A stretch of 64,000 nt of DNA from Sclerotiophoma versabilis (taxonomy: Eukaryota; Ascomycota; Dothideomycetes; Pleosporales; Didymellaceae), in contig JAAROD010000049.1 in NCBI GenBank assembly GCA_012274445.1, positions 434,001 through 498,000 of the forward strand, written 5' to 3'. Within the stretch, counting starts at the first letter, position 1. Every line of letters begins with the position of its first letter. Positions 21,135 to 33,128 of this stretch are shown in pieces. Under the pieces are notes generated by a model, which did not search any database, was not told the DNA's origin, and saw nothing but the letters and a program-made list of their open reading frames with translations. Position numbers and translations under genes: made by a program.

Positions 21135-22967
21135 ATGGCGCAGCAACCTCCAGTCTTCATCACTGCCTACACGTATACTCACCTGCCACCTCGCCACATC
21201 CGCTTGCTCGAGCTTACGCCCAAGAGCGTCAGTCAGAATATCAATGAACCTGAATTCGAGTATCGTATAGTGCACGTTGAGTTGCCTGAGAATGCTCCAT
21301 CGCCAGCCTTCGAGGCAGTCTCATATACCTGGGGCAACCATACCAAGGTGTCAATTCTGCAGCTGCAGGGGGGAGCAGGACATATTGCACTCACGGCGAA
21401 CCTCACTGCTGCGCTGCCGCATATAAGCCGGCACTCCTCGACGAAGCATCTATGGATTGATCAACTTTGCATCAACCAAACCGACAATGCAGAGAAATCA
21501 ATTCAAGTAGGTCTCATGTCTGAGGTCTACAGCAGAGCGAGAAGCGTAATTGTTTGGCTTGGACCCGAAGACGACACTACGAGACTGTGCAAAGAATGGC
21601 TTGCCGCACTCGAGAAGACGTTACCGACATTGCCTAACGCTAATCGAACTCAGTATGGCAGCAAAGACTATCACGACGCGTATCGGCTTCTCGCTGTAAC
21701 CAGCACCTTTAGAAACTCAACATGGGACGTCAAGTTTCAGCACGCATTGGGAAACTTCTGGTCGCGCGTCTACTTTCGGCGCGGCTGGATCGTCCAGGAG
21801 TTCCTCTTGGGCCATGAGCTGGTCATTCTAGCAGGCAGCAAGCGCTTCACCATCGAAGAGCTTGGTGATATGTACTGCGTCCCCATCACCCAAGAGATGA
21901 AGATGACAATGGGCAACTGGTCTGCCTACCGCACACTCATGCCACTGAAACGCTGGCCTCATAGTGGCACTCAGCCACTCCGATTCTTTCGCGTCATGGC
22001 CTCATGTGCCCGGGAATTCGAAACCAGTTTCTACGGCGATGCGTTGTATTCTATGACTGGCATGCTCGAAGGCTTAAGCTTCAAACCCGACTACACACAG
22101 TCAACAAAGCACAACTTCACCCGTTTCGCAGCTACAGTAGCCCAAGATTTCGGCTCCCTAGACTTCCTAGGCCTTTGTGCGGCGAAACTCGATACACTGA
22201 TCAAAGACACCCCAGAAGAAGCCCAAGGCTTCCCAAGCTGGGTTCCCTCCTGGACCGCACTCCCGCTGTCAACGCCATGGCGTCTCGTCGTTGGTGGAAC
22301 ACACCACTGGATGGGTGATGTTATATGGAATGCCTGCGCCAGCCGGAAACACGAAGGTCCACAGCCTCTCGACCCAATGTCAACTTTCCAACTCCGTGTT
22401 CGTGGTAAGGTGATCGACTACATAGACATCATAAGCCCCACCATCGTCGGTGCAAAAGACTTCAACGCTGATACTGCCTACCTCGATTCTTTAGTCATGC
22501 AGTTACGGCAAGAATTGCCTTCTGGCTGTGAAACTTGGACACCGGTCGATCTCGTCGACTTTCTTACTGAGCCCGCCTACGGCGGGAGTAAAATCGAACC
22601 TTTTGACAGGGCTGAAGCTGTCCTAGGCCCAGGTCCGCGTTATGCTACGCAAGAGGAGTCCAACAGCTACGGTACGAATGATGCATTGGGACTGCGACTT
22701 GCAATCGGCAGAGGGAGGAGGTTTGCCATTACGGAAGCTGGGAGATTGAGCCTTGTGCCCTTTATAGGGAGTCGAGCGAAGAATGAGAAATCAAAGGGGA
22801 GTCCGATTGTCGTTCTGCATGGATGCATAGTCCCTCTTGTGCTGGACTGTGTGGATGAAGATCGGCACGAGTATCAGGTGGTTGGGGAGGCATACGCGAG
22901 AGACATCATGCACGGAGAAGCCGTAACTTGGGACGATGATGAAGCTGATGAGTTCATTCTGGTTTAA
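21135..22967 (+). CDS. HET-domain (heterokaryon incompatibility) protein
   Basis: Intronless gene of 610 residues. The HET domain occupies roughly residues 55-210. Visible motifs are FEAVSYTWGN at about 58-67, LWIDQLCINQTDNAEKSIQV near 105-124 and VYSRARSVIVWLGPE near 132-146. In the family, HET domains have a TIR-related fold and trigger programmed cell death when non-self is sensed. The rest (residues 220-610) follows the common arrangement of HET proteins, with the RGWIVQEFLL motif and a long variable region ending in an acidic tail (WDDDEADEFILV). No repeat-type sensor domain (WD40, ankyrin, NACHT) is present. Most ascomycetes carry dozens of such genes, so an allorecognition role for this one is only possible. 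Confidence 0.93.
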   Translation: MAQQPPVFITAYTYTHLPPRHIRLLELTPKSVSQNINEPEFEYRIVHVELPENAPSPAFEAVSYTWGNHTKVSILQLQGGAGHIALTANLTAALPHISRHSSTKHLWIDQLCINQTDNAEKSIQVGLMSEVYSRARSVIVWLGPEDDTTRLCKEWLAALEKTLPTLPNANRTQYGSKDYHDAYRLLAVTSTFRNSTWDVKFQHALGNFWSRVYFRRGWIVQEFLLGHELVILAGSKRFTIEELGDMYCVPITQEMKMTMGNWSAYRTLMPLKRWPHSGTQPLRFFRVMASCAREFETSFYGDALYSMTGMLEGLSFKPDYTQSTKHNFTRFAATVAQDFGSLDFLGLCAAKLDTLIKDTPEEAQGFPSWVPSWTALPLSTPWRLVVGGTHHWMGDVIWNACASRKHEGPQPLDPMSTFQLRVRGKVIDYIDIISPTIVGAKDFNADTAYLDSLVMQLRQELPSGCETWTPVDLVDFLTEPAYGGSKIEPFDRAEAVLGPGPRYATQEESNSYGTNDALGLRLAIGRGRRFAITEAGRLSLVPFIGSRAKNEKSKGSPIVVLHGCIVPLVLDCVDEDRHEYQVVGEAYARDIMHGEAVTWDDDEADEFILV

Positions 22968-23028
22968 AGAACATATATAATGCGATCTCATTATGATTAA
23001 CACTATTAAGTCTCCTCAAAAGTCTTTG

Positions 23029-25286
23029 TTATCCCCAGTGCCTTCCTTCTGCTCGTCCACCTAGAGCATCGACCATGTGAAGGTCCTCATAACCCATGTT
23101 CTCCCCGCACTCCGGGCACACGCACCTCTCTCGCCTATCCATACTGTTCTCGACCCACGCCTGCATGCACGATGAGCATGTCGAGGTCTCGTGCCAGCAG
23201 TTCGCAGTGATTCGTCGCGTACTGAAGTCCTCGACAGGCTTTGAGACCTTGCAAAGGAGACACGTCCGCTCAAGCATAGGTGTGCCGCGCCGTGGCGTTG
23301 AGGTCGATGAACTTGCGAACGCGGGCTGAGGTGGAGTCAGAGTTGTGGGCGAGATGAAGCTCAAACGCGAGGGCGCAGCACTAGAAGCACTTGTTGGCGA
23401 TGTTAGGCTTGTAGCCATGTGGGAAGAGAATGTGCTGCTGCGGTGGGAGTGCAATGATGTGGGACGACTCTCGAAGGTTTCGCGTGGCGAGCCTGGACTG
23501 AGAGGTGAGGGGTAGCCGTGGCCCGGAGACAGCAGAGGGTTGCTACTCTTTCGTCGTTGGGGATTGTTGAGCGGGTTGGAAATCGATGCAGGCGGGCTGG
23601 GTGGCGTGGCGTTCGGATCTGCTGTGCCTGCCCATGGTGCAAACGGAGGTGGTAAAACAGTAGAATTGCGAGGCGATTTATCGAAAGACATGGCGAGCGG
23701 CGAGTGCTGTGGTGTAGGCAGAAGGTCGAGAGGTTTGAGCTGCGATTGAGGGCGTGGCGACGATGTATGCTCGACTTCGCTTCGAACTGGTTCATCGTAT
23801 GAAGAGTAGCGATGGGTAACCATGGGGGTCTGGTTGTTGAGTTGAGGTGCGTTCTGGCTTGCGCGAACGAAGTCCTCGACAACAGCGGCCCTGTCAAGTT
23901 CGTTGGCGTTGGAAGCATGACGCTTCGCTGGCTTTGCAAACTTGAGGATATTCGGTATTGTGGACCATCGATTCTTCGCCTTGTTAGCCTTTTCGGCTTT
24001 GGCTGCCTTCTCCTTCTCCATCTCTTTTTCCTCGTCACTCAGCATCCGGCCTCCAATACGCTCGAAGGTGTTCTTGCGTGTAAAGGGCGGCGCCGACAGA
24101 GGCACAGGTGATTCCACAAGAGTGTCCTGTTCATAGACTCTCTCCTGTGCGCCACTTGTTGAGTCCTGCTCGTTAACCAAGATGCCTGGGTCCTCACCAG
24201 ACATTTTACGCGAGAAGTTCGGGTATGTATTCAGCCTGGAACTTCTCGAGGATGCAATCTTTGTCTTGGATCGGTTGCGTGAGTGGTATGTTGCGAACGA
24301 CGCGGGACGTGGCCTGCCTTCTAGCCATGGTTTTTCGATGGACTCGAAGCTCTCTCGTCCAGAGTCGTAAGATTCGGAACGCTGAGGCTGTGTTGGTTTC
24401 GCTGGGTGTGCCGGCGGGACAGCCAATGTCTGTGGGTGTATGAGGCGGAGATCCGGTTCGCCCTTGTCGAACGATGAAAAACTAGGAATCGAGGACAGAG
24501 CGGGCTTCGCGAGGAAATTGGGGTTGTCGAGCCGCAGGGATACCGGTCGTTGTTGACGAGCGTTTTGTTTCAGAGTATTCGATAGGGCAGCCCATTCTGG
24601 TGATGATGAGTACGAAGCTATCGATTGGATCTCCTCGGGGTTGTAGGACGGTGGCATCCAGTCTGTGGTCTCTACTCGCTTGATGTCAAAAGACTTCTCG
24701 AGCTTGCTGACTCTAGGTTCCGCAAGCTTTTGTACGGCTTCCATTGAGTCGAAAGATGCTGGCGACGGTCGATCTGACTGGGTCCATTGCTTCTGTGGTA
24801 CCTCAGGTGAGATGTCGTATTCTTTGGTTACGTGACTGTCTCTATTGGTGGAGGCTGGATTAGCACGTGTCTGAGGCGTGACGGACGGCTTGAAGTCCTC
24901 AAAGATCGAGAGCCCTGACGACTGCTCGAAGTCGAAAGCTGAATGCCTCCATTCCATCTCGAAGATGTCGAGTGAAAAGCGGAGAAGGTAGGGATTAGGT
25001 AGCGGTAGAAAGTAACTTACTGGCGTGTGTGGGTCTTGGGTGTCTCGAGGGTTCGAGGGGAGTCGTCATCGGTCTCTTTTTCAGACTCCACATCTGAAAC
25101 GTCCAGATGCGCGTAGAGCGGTCTCTCCAGCCATCGTGTAGTGACCGACTTCTCGCGGTACAATCTTGCCTCTTCTGAGTCTGCAATTAGGCCCAGCATG
25201 CGCTGCGCCTTTGCAGTGTCTCCTGTGACTGGTCGAGGGTGACGGAGTGCAGGGTGCTGCGATAGGTCAGGCGCTAACGTGGCCAT
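23029..25286 (-). CDS. Disordered protein with C-terminal RING-like Cys/His zinc-binding module
   Basis: Two exons, complement(23029..24946, 25021..25286), 727 residues. Residues 86-640 are Ser/Pro-rich and predicted disordered, with many Ser-Pro sites. The last 77 residues hold a zinc-binding pattern starting CLLCKVSKPVEDF: Cys at 651, 654 and 672, His674, then Cys679, 682, 697, 699 and 702. This resembles a RING or IBR-type module and suggests, but does not prove, ubiquitin-ligase activity. The exon junction is inferred: the GTAAGT donor at 25020 gives the correct phase only with the acceptor after TGGAATGGAG, producing THTRQHSAFDFEQSS. Using the ATG at 24957 instead would give a 642-residue product without the N-terminal exon. 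Its 3' end lies 61 bp from the convergent HET gene. Confidence 0.7.
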
Positions 25287-26666
25287 TGTGGATCACTGAA
25301 ATGGGAGTTGCCAACCAGCGATATCAAGAAGGGAAAGAATGAGTGAATTGAAGGCAAAATCGAACGTAGGCACGAGCAGAACAATAGGGCGGCGCACACG
25401 AACTACTGCCTCGCGACGGCGTGGGACAAAATCGTGATTATCTGCATTCGCAATGCCACCGTTAGGGCACCCTAACACGAGGGCTGGGGTCGCACGTCCA
25501 GCCCACCAGCATTATCGCGGCTACACAAGACTGGACAGAACCGTTTCAAAGATGCAGACCGTGCAAATCAACGTTAGCTCATTTTACACGGCAGGCGGGC
25601 TTGCTCATTCGCTGCTGGGAGTTTGTGTTGTCATCCTTCACTCGGCCCGCAAGTTAACGATGCCAAAAATAGCCGCTAAGGAATACGTGAACGCCGCGAC
25701 GCTTGTGGCAATGGGTTCTTCGACGGTTGGTCCGAGTTACGAGTGGTGGATTCGCGCGGATCAGGCTACGAATTTGCTGATGCAGCAGCAGGTGTTGCCG
25801 ACGATCCAAATTTGAGCCATGATGCCTCCACTTCTCACACGGAGCACGAAGCATTTTAGAGAAGCCAACGGCTCACTGCATTTCGACGTCGTACGGAGTA
25901 CTGTTGTCCTGGTTGCGAGTTGTACGTTGTTGGTCTGCATTGCTTGGTGGTGCCCAGGACTCCGGTCGTCTCCGCGGCGATAAGGAATGCCCTAGAGGTG
26001 GTGTTCAAGTTAAGCCCTGGTGGCTGGTCAATAGGCATACCTCTCACAAATAGGTGAAGCGACCGTCGTACGCTGGCCGCATCTTATGGCAACGAACGGA
26101 TGTGATAGTAGGTAGTGTTTACTAGTGGTCCGACCGCGTAAAGGTGACGATTGAGTTTCCGATAATTGCATCGTTTTGCGGTCTCAGTGGTTACTTTGAG
26201 GTTAGCCAGCTTGTCAGGTATGCTCACTTTGACTGTCTTTTCAACTGCGGCTCCGCATGGTCCACTAGATCCATTCTCAAGTTCATGAATGGCTTCGTGA
26301 AAAGTTTCTGCATCGACAAAGGAAATACTGCTCGTGGTGAACTACGCGTATGATGGTTCAAACGACACATGTACAGTAATATCGGCTATCGATCTCTTTT
26401 CCCATCGAGTGCGAAGTTCCCTCTCAGTTAACTGTGCGGTATTCAACTCAATCGTGATAACAGCTGCGTTTCTAATATATTACATACAAGTGAATTGTTG
26501 TTCCGTGACCGCAACACGTGACTGAGGGCGACTGAGAAGTCGCGCCTGAGACTAGCGCGCCTTCCGCGCCAAGAAGCTCATCGAAGCTCTGAGGAGGAAA
26601 AGTTCTAGAGAGACGACAGCTTTCCACCCCAAACCTAACCCACACCGCCAGCTTACGCGCAACAAA
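25287..26666. other. Divergent intergenic region upstream of SF3B1
   Basis: 1.38 kb. The 120-codon frame at 25453-25815 plus lacks recognisable features. A pyrimidine/purine-mixed leader precedes the SF3B1 ATG. No RNA gene recognised. Confidence 0.45.
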
Positions 26667-29600
26667 ATGCCTGGTCCGCGCGCAGGAAAGAGCTCTAGGG
26701 CTGTTGGTCCCTCCGATGGGGGCTCATCGGGCAAGCAGTCCCTGAACGAGGCACAGGATTCAGAATTGTACGGCAATGGCGACATGTCTGGCTACAATCT
26801 TTCCATCGCTGCTGCGGACGGAGACGATGACATGGAAGATGCCGGACTCAACGGAAGGGCACTGGTCGGACAATACACAGCATCGAAGGATATGCTGAAC
26901 GAGTTTGCGCACGGCGACACTGCGGAGGCAGACATCCTCGACAGCCGCGAGAAGCAGGCACAGATCGCTTCACGCGAAACCGACTATCAGCGAAGGAGAT
27001 TCGACCGCAGACTCTCTCCAGAACGTGCCGATGCTTTCGGAAAAGATGGACAAGGCGAGGGCGCCACATACAAGGAGATCATGGCGGCGCGTCAGCTAGA
27101 GCGTGAGGAGGAGCGCGTTAGGAGAGCTATCGAGGAGAAGGAGAAGTCTGGGGGCAATGAAGTGCTGGATCACAAGCCTACGCTGAAGGATGATGCTTCG
27201 GCACCAGTCAACGGCGATAAGACGCCGCCCATGGAGAAGAAGCGCAAGAGGAGAAGATGGGACGAGGGTGCCAACGACGAAGCCCCAGCTGTGAAGGTGG
27301 AGGCCAAAGAAGAACCAGAGGTCAAGAAGTCTAGGTGGGAGACGGGACCTGAGGAACAGAAGGCACCAGTACGATCACGATGGGACACCACAGCAGTTGC
27401 ACCCTCGGGTGGTGCAACACCAGCACCAGCCACGGGTGCGAACGGCGCACGCCCTGCAATGCCCGCATACGCCTTCGGCACCGATGTTTCCAACCGTAAT
27501 GCTCCGCTGTCTGACGAGATGCTCGACATGATGTTGCCTGGCGAGTCCGAGGGTTACAAGGTGCTTGAACCGCCACCAGGGCACGAGCCAGTACGCCGAC
27601 CGGTGGGTGTACCGCAACTGCCCACAGGATACCAAGGCTTCTTGATTCCAGAAGCAGACAACAGCTTGGCAGCTATGGGCAAGCAGCTACCAACGGAGAT
27701 TCCTGGTGTTGGCGATCTGCAATTCTTCAAGAACGAGGATATGAAGTACTTCGGCAAGCTCACCGATGGGGCTGACGAGAACGAGATGACAGTGGAGGAA
27801 CTGAAGGAGCGTAAAATCATGCGACTGCTCTTGAAGGTCAAGAACGGTACACCACCCATGCGAAAGACCGCGCTGCGGCAGCTTACAGACAACGCTCGGC
27901 AATTCGGTGCAGGGGCTTTGTTCAACCAAATCTTGCCCCTGTTGATGGAGCGTACACTCGAAGACCAGGAACGCCACTTGCTCGTCAAAGTCATCGATCG
28001 TGTCTTGTACAAGCTCGACGACCTTGTACGGCCGTATGTACACAAGATCCTCGTAGTCATTGAGCCTCTGCTCATCGATCAAGACTACTACGCACGAGTG
28101 GAGGGCCGAGAAATCATCTCGAACCTTGCAAAGGCTGCTGGCCTTGCACATATGATCAGTACCATGCGTCCAGATCTGGATCACCAGGACGAGTATGTAC
28201 GAAACACAACTGCTCGAGCTTTTGCTGTCGTTGCATCTGCTCTCGGTATCCCAGCTCTTCTTCCCTTCCTCCGCGCTGTGTGCAGGTCGAAGAAGTCATG
28301 GCACGCTCGTCACACCGGTGTGAAGATCGTGCAGCAGATCCCTATTCTGATGGGTTGTGCTATTCTGCCCCACTTGAAGGGTCTCGTTGAATGCATTGGA
28401 GAGAATCTGAACGACGAGCAACCAAAGGTCCGCATGGTCACTGCTCTCGCCCTCGCTGCCCTCGCCGAAGCCGCAAGCCCATATGGTATTGAGTCCTTCG
28501 ATGACATCCTCAACCCTCTTTGGACAGGTGCCCGACGACAGCGCGGCAAGGCCCTTGCTTCTTTTCTTAAAGCCGTGGGTTATGTCATCCCGCTCATGGA
28601 TGAGGAGTATTCCAACTACTACACCAGTCAGATCATGGAGATTGTTATTCGCGAGTTCCAATCGCCAGATGAGGAAATGAAGAAGGTCGTTCTGAAGGTG
28701 GTCTCTCAGTGTTCAAACACAGCAGGTGTTACGCCTGTATACCTGAAAGATAACGTGCTGCCGGAGTTTTTCAAGCACTTCTGGGTACGACGTATGGCTC
28801 TCGACAAGCGAAACTACCGTCAAGTCGTAGATACCACCGTTGACCTTGCCCAGAAGGCCGGTGTTGCCGAAATTGTTGGCCGCATCGTCAACAACATGAA
28901 GGATGAGAACGAAGCATACCGCAAGATGACAGTCGAGACTATTGACAAGGTTATCAGCACACTCGGCGCGCACGACGTTGACCAGCGCTTGGAGGAGCAG
29001 CTGATCGACGGTGTCCTTGTTGCATTCCAAGACCAGACCATCGAAGACCCCATCGTCATTGATGGTTTCGCTACCGTTGTCAACGCACTAGGCGAGCGCA
29101 CCAAAACCTACCTTCCACAGATCGTCGCTACAGTTCTGGCTCGCTTGAACAACAAGTCTGCTACCGTGCGACAGCAAGCAGCGGACCTGATCTCGCGTAT
29201 CACATTCGTCATGCAGAAGTGTGACGAAGATCCCCAGCTGATCAAGCTTGCTCAGGCACTGTACGAATATCTTGGTGAGGAATACCCAGAGGTGCTCGGT
29301 TCGATCTTGGGCGCTCTCCGTGCCATCGTTACTGTCGTCGGTCTTCATGCCATGCAGCCGCCTATTAAGGATCTATTACCTCGACTCACACCTATTCTTC
29401 GTAACCGACACGAAAAGGTGCAGGAAAACACGATCGATCTCGTAGGCCGTATCGCTGATCGTGGTGCCAACTATGTCAACCCACGTGAATGGATGCGAAT
29501 CTGCTTTGAGCTGCTAGACATGCTGAAGGCACATAAGAAGGGTATTCGACGTGCTGCCAATAACACATTCGGTTACATCGCTAAAGCCATCGGTCCTCAG

Positions 29601-30233
29601 GATGTGTTGGCTACGCTTCTCGGTAATCTTCGTGTCCAGGAACGTCAGTCCCGTGTCTGTACCGCTGTCGCTATCGGTATCGTTGCCGAAACCTGTGCTC
29701 CCTTCACTGTGTTGCCTGCTCTGATGAACGAGTACCGGGTACCAGAGCTCAACGTCCAAAACGGCGTTCTCAAGTCATTATCATTCATGTTCGAGTACAT
29801 TGGTGAGATGGCTAAGGACTATGTATATGCCATCACACCTCTCCTCGAGGACGCCCTTATCGACCGCGACCAAGTCCATCGCCAGACCGCCGCATCAGTC
29901 GTTAAGCATGTCGCTCTTGGCTGTGTTGGTCTAGACTGCGAAGATGCGATGATCCATCTGCTCAACCTTCTGTGGCCCAACCTATTCGAAACCAGTCCCC
30001 ACGTCATTGACCGCATCGTCGAGGCTATTGAGGGTATCCGTAATGCTGTCGGCACACCGTTGGTCATGAACTACGTTTGGGCTGGTCTCTTCCATCCGGC
30101 ACGCAAGGTTCGACAGCCGTACTGGCGCATATATAACGACGCATACGTGCAGTCAGCCGACGCAATGGTGCCTGCGTATCCAACATTTGAGGAGGAGAAG
30201 ACCAGGAGACATGAACTGGATATCTTCATTTAA
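26667..30233 (+). CDS. HSH155: Splicing factor 3B subunit 1 (SF3B1 / Hsh155 / Prp10)
   Basis: Core scaffold of the U2 snRNP SF3b complex, which clamps the branch-site/U2 duplex. One uninterrupted exon encodes 1188 residues, close to the length of fission-yeast Prp10. The N-terminal 400 residues are disordered and carry three tryptophan ligand motifs for U2AF-homology domains: RRRWDEG (about residue 196), KSRWETG (about 221) and RSRWDTT (about 235). ALSDEMLDMMLPGESEGYKV-type sequence and PTGYQGFLIPEA follow; the rest is a superhelix of about 20 HEAT repeats with RRMALDKRNYRQVVDTTVDL near residue 710, the region of the human cancer hotspot. The start MPGPRAGKSSRA is the first ATG. The absence of introns in such a long gene is notable in this intron-rich neighbourhood. 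U2AF65, its direct partner, is encoded 3.2 kb downstream. Confidence 0.97.
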   Translation: MPGPRAGKSSRAVGPSDGGSSGKQSLNEAQDSELYGNGDMSGYNLSIAAADGDDDMEDAGLNGRALVGQYTASKDMLNEFAHGDTAEADILDSREKQAQIASRETDYQRRRFDRRLSPERADAFGKDGQGEGATYKEIMAARQLEREEERVRRAIEEKEKSGGNEVLDHKPTLKDDASAPVNGDKTPPMEKKRKRRRWDEGANDEAPAVKVEAKEEPEVKKSRWETGPEEQKAPVRSRWDTTAVAPSGGATPAPATGANGARPAMPAYAFGTDVSNRNAPLSDEMLDMMLPGESEGYKVLEPPPGHEPVRRPVGVPQLPTGYQGFLIPEADNSLAAMGKQLPTEIPGVGDLQFFKNEDMKYFGKLTDGADENEMTVEELKERKIMRLLLKVKNGTPPMRKTALRQLTDNARQFGAGALFNQILPLLMERTLEDQERHLLVKVIDRVLYKLDDLVRPYVHKILVVIEPLLIDQDYYARVEGREIISNLAKAAGLAHMISTMRPDLDHQDEYVRNTTARAFAVVASALGIPALLPFLRAVCRSKKSWHARHTGVKIVQQIPILMGCAILPHLKGLVECIGENLNDEQPKVRMVTALALAALAEAASPYGIESFDDILNPLWTGARRQRGKALASFLKAVGYVIPLMDEEYSNYYTSQIMEIVIREFQSPDEEMKKVVLKVVSQCSNTAGVTPVYLKDNVLPEFFKHFWVRRMALDKRNYRQVVDTTVDLAQKAGVAEIVGRIVNNMKDENEAYRKMTVETIDKVISTLGAHDVDQRLEEQLIDGVLVAFQDQTIEDPIVIDGFATVVNALGERTKTYLPQIVATVLARLNNKSATVRQQAADLISRITFVMQKCDEDPQLIKLAQALYEYLGEEYPEVLGSILGALRAIVTVVGLHAMQPPIKDLLPRLTPILRNRHEKVQENTIDLVGRIADRGANYVNPREWMRICFELLDMLKAHKKGIRRAANNTFGYIAKAIGPQDVLATLLGNLRVQERQSRVCTAVAIGIVAETCAPFTVLPALMNEYRVPELNVQNGVLKSLSFMFEYIGEMAKDYVYAITPLLEDALIDRDQVHRQTAASVVKHVALGCVGLDCEDAMIHLLNLLWPNLFETSPHVIDRIVEAIEGIRNAVGTPLVMNYVWAGLFHPARKVRQPYWRIYNDAYVQSADAMVPAYPTFEEEKTRRHELDIFI

Positions 30234-31834
30234 AAGTGAGAGCTTTCAGACTTTCTTTGGTAATATCGCCCGCCATGTATAACGTTGTCGGCGCAAAGAT
30301 TGGAGTTTTGGGCGTTGTTAACTTTGTATAAGAGCGAAGCAGGTGGCCTTCATCGCGAGAGGCCTTCACATGGAACGATAGTTGAACCAAGCATGGTAAC
30401 GAAATACAATCTATAACCCATTTACAAGCTGATGTCTTCTAGAGCCTCGTGACTTCTCTCTTCCTGCTTCACATATGCATCGCGATCCTAGTAAGTACTC
30501 CGCGTGACAGTCCACCTGGCTGACTCTTTATGAACTCCGAGCGGACGGTTTGTGACACGACTGGCCTTCACTCTTTCGCTCTACCACTACTTGGATATGT
30601 TAAAAACCTTGCCTGAGCAATGGATGAGAAGCCTCGATCCATGCGCGTTGGTTACACATGAGGCTACCAATGTGTGCGGACACAACGTTTGCCTTGTATA
30701 CTAATTAGCATCCTCAGTACTACGTCACGGCCAGGACGCCGACTGAACAACCATAGCAGAGTAAGTCCGATTATAAAATATTGATGATTGCGTGTCTGAT
30801 ACAACACAACATTCTAAATGGTTGCAATTATGTTATAGATGTCAGACAGGCAGCGACCGTATTTCTAATTGAGCCTGGCGTCTGCAATTTGCTCTTGAAC
30901 GTCGCAGTGTACTGCGACACCTGCACCACCTGAAAGGATAGCTCAGCCCTCGCATAAAGAAGGCGTTGTCTAGACATAGTCAATTCAGACCGGTTATGTT
31001 ATATGTGCCGTCCTGATAGGTTGGTAAGTTTTCAGGCGCTCGAGGCTGCATGAACCCTGCATGCGTAGATATCTTCTTGCTCATCATGCCATCTCTGTCT
31101 ACTACGGTCTATCCTCTAGGCTATGTGAGCTTGTGCTGAAACAGCGGTGTTGCTATTGAACACACATCTGCCCCTGCGTCTTCCTGTTTCTTCGACCAAA
31201 CCTCCATATACTCTCTCACAAGTCTCTGTTTGGAATGTTGTCAGTGTGCCTGAGACGGACAGGCACAGTAACACCATCTATCGGATGCAAAGCCAGGTTC
31301 AAAACGCGCCAGTTGGTTGCGGACAACGACTCGGCAATGTGATGATCAAGAACTACACGAGCGAGCAGAAGTAAGAACATCGTTCCACCCACCAGAACTA
31401 CGGTAGGCCGTTAGCCTACGTATCTTACGCTCAGGTCCCTCGTTGGGGGCCAGCCGGATGCAAGAGCTAATACCGAAGTTGAGCGCGCACTGAATCAAAC
31501 TAGATATCTAGGTTCTTGCAGATGACAGCCGTTTCCTCTTGCATATCTGGATGTTTCGCCAATACATTTCATGTTAGGAGCCATTTGTACTCAGAATGCA
31601 CAAGATGTACAGTATCTTCGGGGTTCGGTTTTGCTTTCGCCCGTGAAGTCACTACACCTACAAGCAACTGGCATGCAATTAGCTGGCGAGGCAGGGGGCG
31701 TGGTGAGTGAACAGTTAGATGTGCCAATAAACAAGCACAGGAGCAGCCCTTACTGGTGTTTCAAATGGATCCAGAACCCGTGACACTGAGAGTGAACTGA
31801 AGAGGCAATGATAGTGGTCGTTGTCGCCGTTGTC
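30234..31834. other. Convergent intergenic region, SF3B1 / OGG1
   Basis: 1.6 kb between convergent 3' ends, unusually long for that arrangement. I find no supported gene; frames such as 31147-31374 plus look random. An unrecognised noncoding RNA cannot be excluded. Confidence 0.4.
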
Positions 31835-33128
31835 TTATGTACTGCGCTGCGCTCGCTGCCTTTTGCTCCTCCGCGTGGCCTCCTCCTTGACTTGGAGGAC
31901 CTGATGTTCATTCTCATCCGGCTCCTTCTTTATCCGCTTACGTTTGATAGTCTCTTGCTTGATAACGGCTTCAGCCACAACATCATCAACCTCTGTCTTG
32001 ATTGTAACTTCCTCCTCCTTTATCTCAGTCTTCGCGACTGTTCTCTCAGAGAAGGCCTTGAGATCGGCCGTGAACAGAACTGAATGGGCCCAACCCGCTT
32101 CCTTGCCCCAAAGCTTGCGAAAAAGGTTGCCAATCGCGACATATGTCGCCGCAGTCAGACTGCTGTGCTTGCCCTTGCCGAACTTGTAATCGCGCTGCGC
32201 GATCTGCCAGACGTGTGTATCGACAGGCACTGACTCGAGCCAGCCAAGACCGAAGAGGCAGACACAATCAGCAACCTTGGGCCCAACACCTTGGAGCGCA
32301 AGCAGTTCTTCATGTGCTTTGCGATAGCCCTCTCTGCCAGCCTCTAACAGTTCGCCAGCCGGTTTTGGTTCGACTCCGAACTGTGGGTATTCTGGATTGC
32401 TGAGCGCTTGCAGCCATGTCAGCCCTCCCTTCTCTTCAGCAACAATACGCGCCGTCTTTGCGATGTACTTTGCTCGGTATCCAAAGCCTAGCTTCCTGAG
32501 GTGCTCCTCTACTTCTGGCTTGCACAGAGCCTCCGGTGTTGGGAAGTCGTGAAACGGTGTGTCGTCAATATGCCCTATCAGTGGGCCATAGTGCAGACAT
32601 AGGTTGTGTACCATTCCTGATATTCGGCTGATGTTGTTGTTGCTACTGCATATGAAGCCAATCAGCGCCTCCCAAGCATCTTGTCGTAGTATTCGTATGC
32701 CTGTAAACTTTGGTGCGCGTCGTTTGAAATTGGCGTCTGCGGCGGCCCACTGTTCGTACAGCTGGCCGAGGGTGGGCGTCAAGTTGAAGTAGTGGTTTAT
32801 GAAAGCGAGAGTGTCGTCATCATCGGCGGCAGTTGAAGGCGTGGTAGATGGTGGTGGAGTAGGCAGGGCGGTTTTGGAGGGGAAGATGGCGCGGTAGTGA
32901 AGAGCTTCAGCGTCCTGGCGAAGGGAGAGGATGCGGCCATGCATGGCACAGGACCACACATCGTCGTCGGATTTCCGCCATCTGTAGCAGGGATGTTAGA
33001 AGTAGTTGGAAGCTACGTAAACGAGGCAAGAGCTACCTGAAGGACTGTCCACAGCGCAGTGTGGTGCTGATGCAAAGCTCTGTCAGGCTGGTGGGCAGCT
33101 TGCACCAGTCTGCCACGCGCAAAGCCAT
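31835..33128 (-). CDS. OGG1: 8-oxoguanine DNA glycosylase/AP lyase
   Basis: Base-excision-repair enzyme removing 8-oxoguanine opposite cytosine. Two exons, complement(31835..32981, 33037..33128), 412 residues. The N-terminal domain contains TTLRCGQSFRWR. The helix-hairpin-helix region reads LLALQGVGPKVADCVCLFGL and ends ESVPVDTHVWQIAQRDY. The catalytic lysine is Lys266 and the assisting aspartate Asp285; their 19-residue spacing equals that of human Lys249/Asp268. Asn/Ser-rich SSNNNISRISGMV and LGFGYRAKYI are further family hallmarks. The last 65 residues form a basic/acidic tail (IKRKRIKKEPDE, RRSKRQRAQRST) likely to hold a nuclear localisation signal. The 55-nt intron (GTAGCT to CTACAG) joins Ser-Phe-Arg-Trp correctly. 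No mitochondrial presequence is obvious. Confidence 0.96.

Noticed and set aside
25453..25815. 120-codon frame between the zinc-module gene and SF3B1
   Set aside because: No recognisable family, no clear start context and no splice partners; kept as intergenic.
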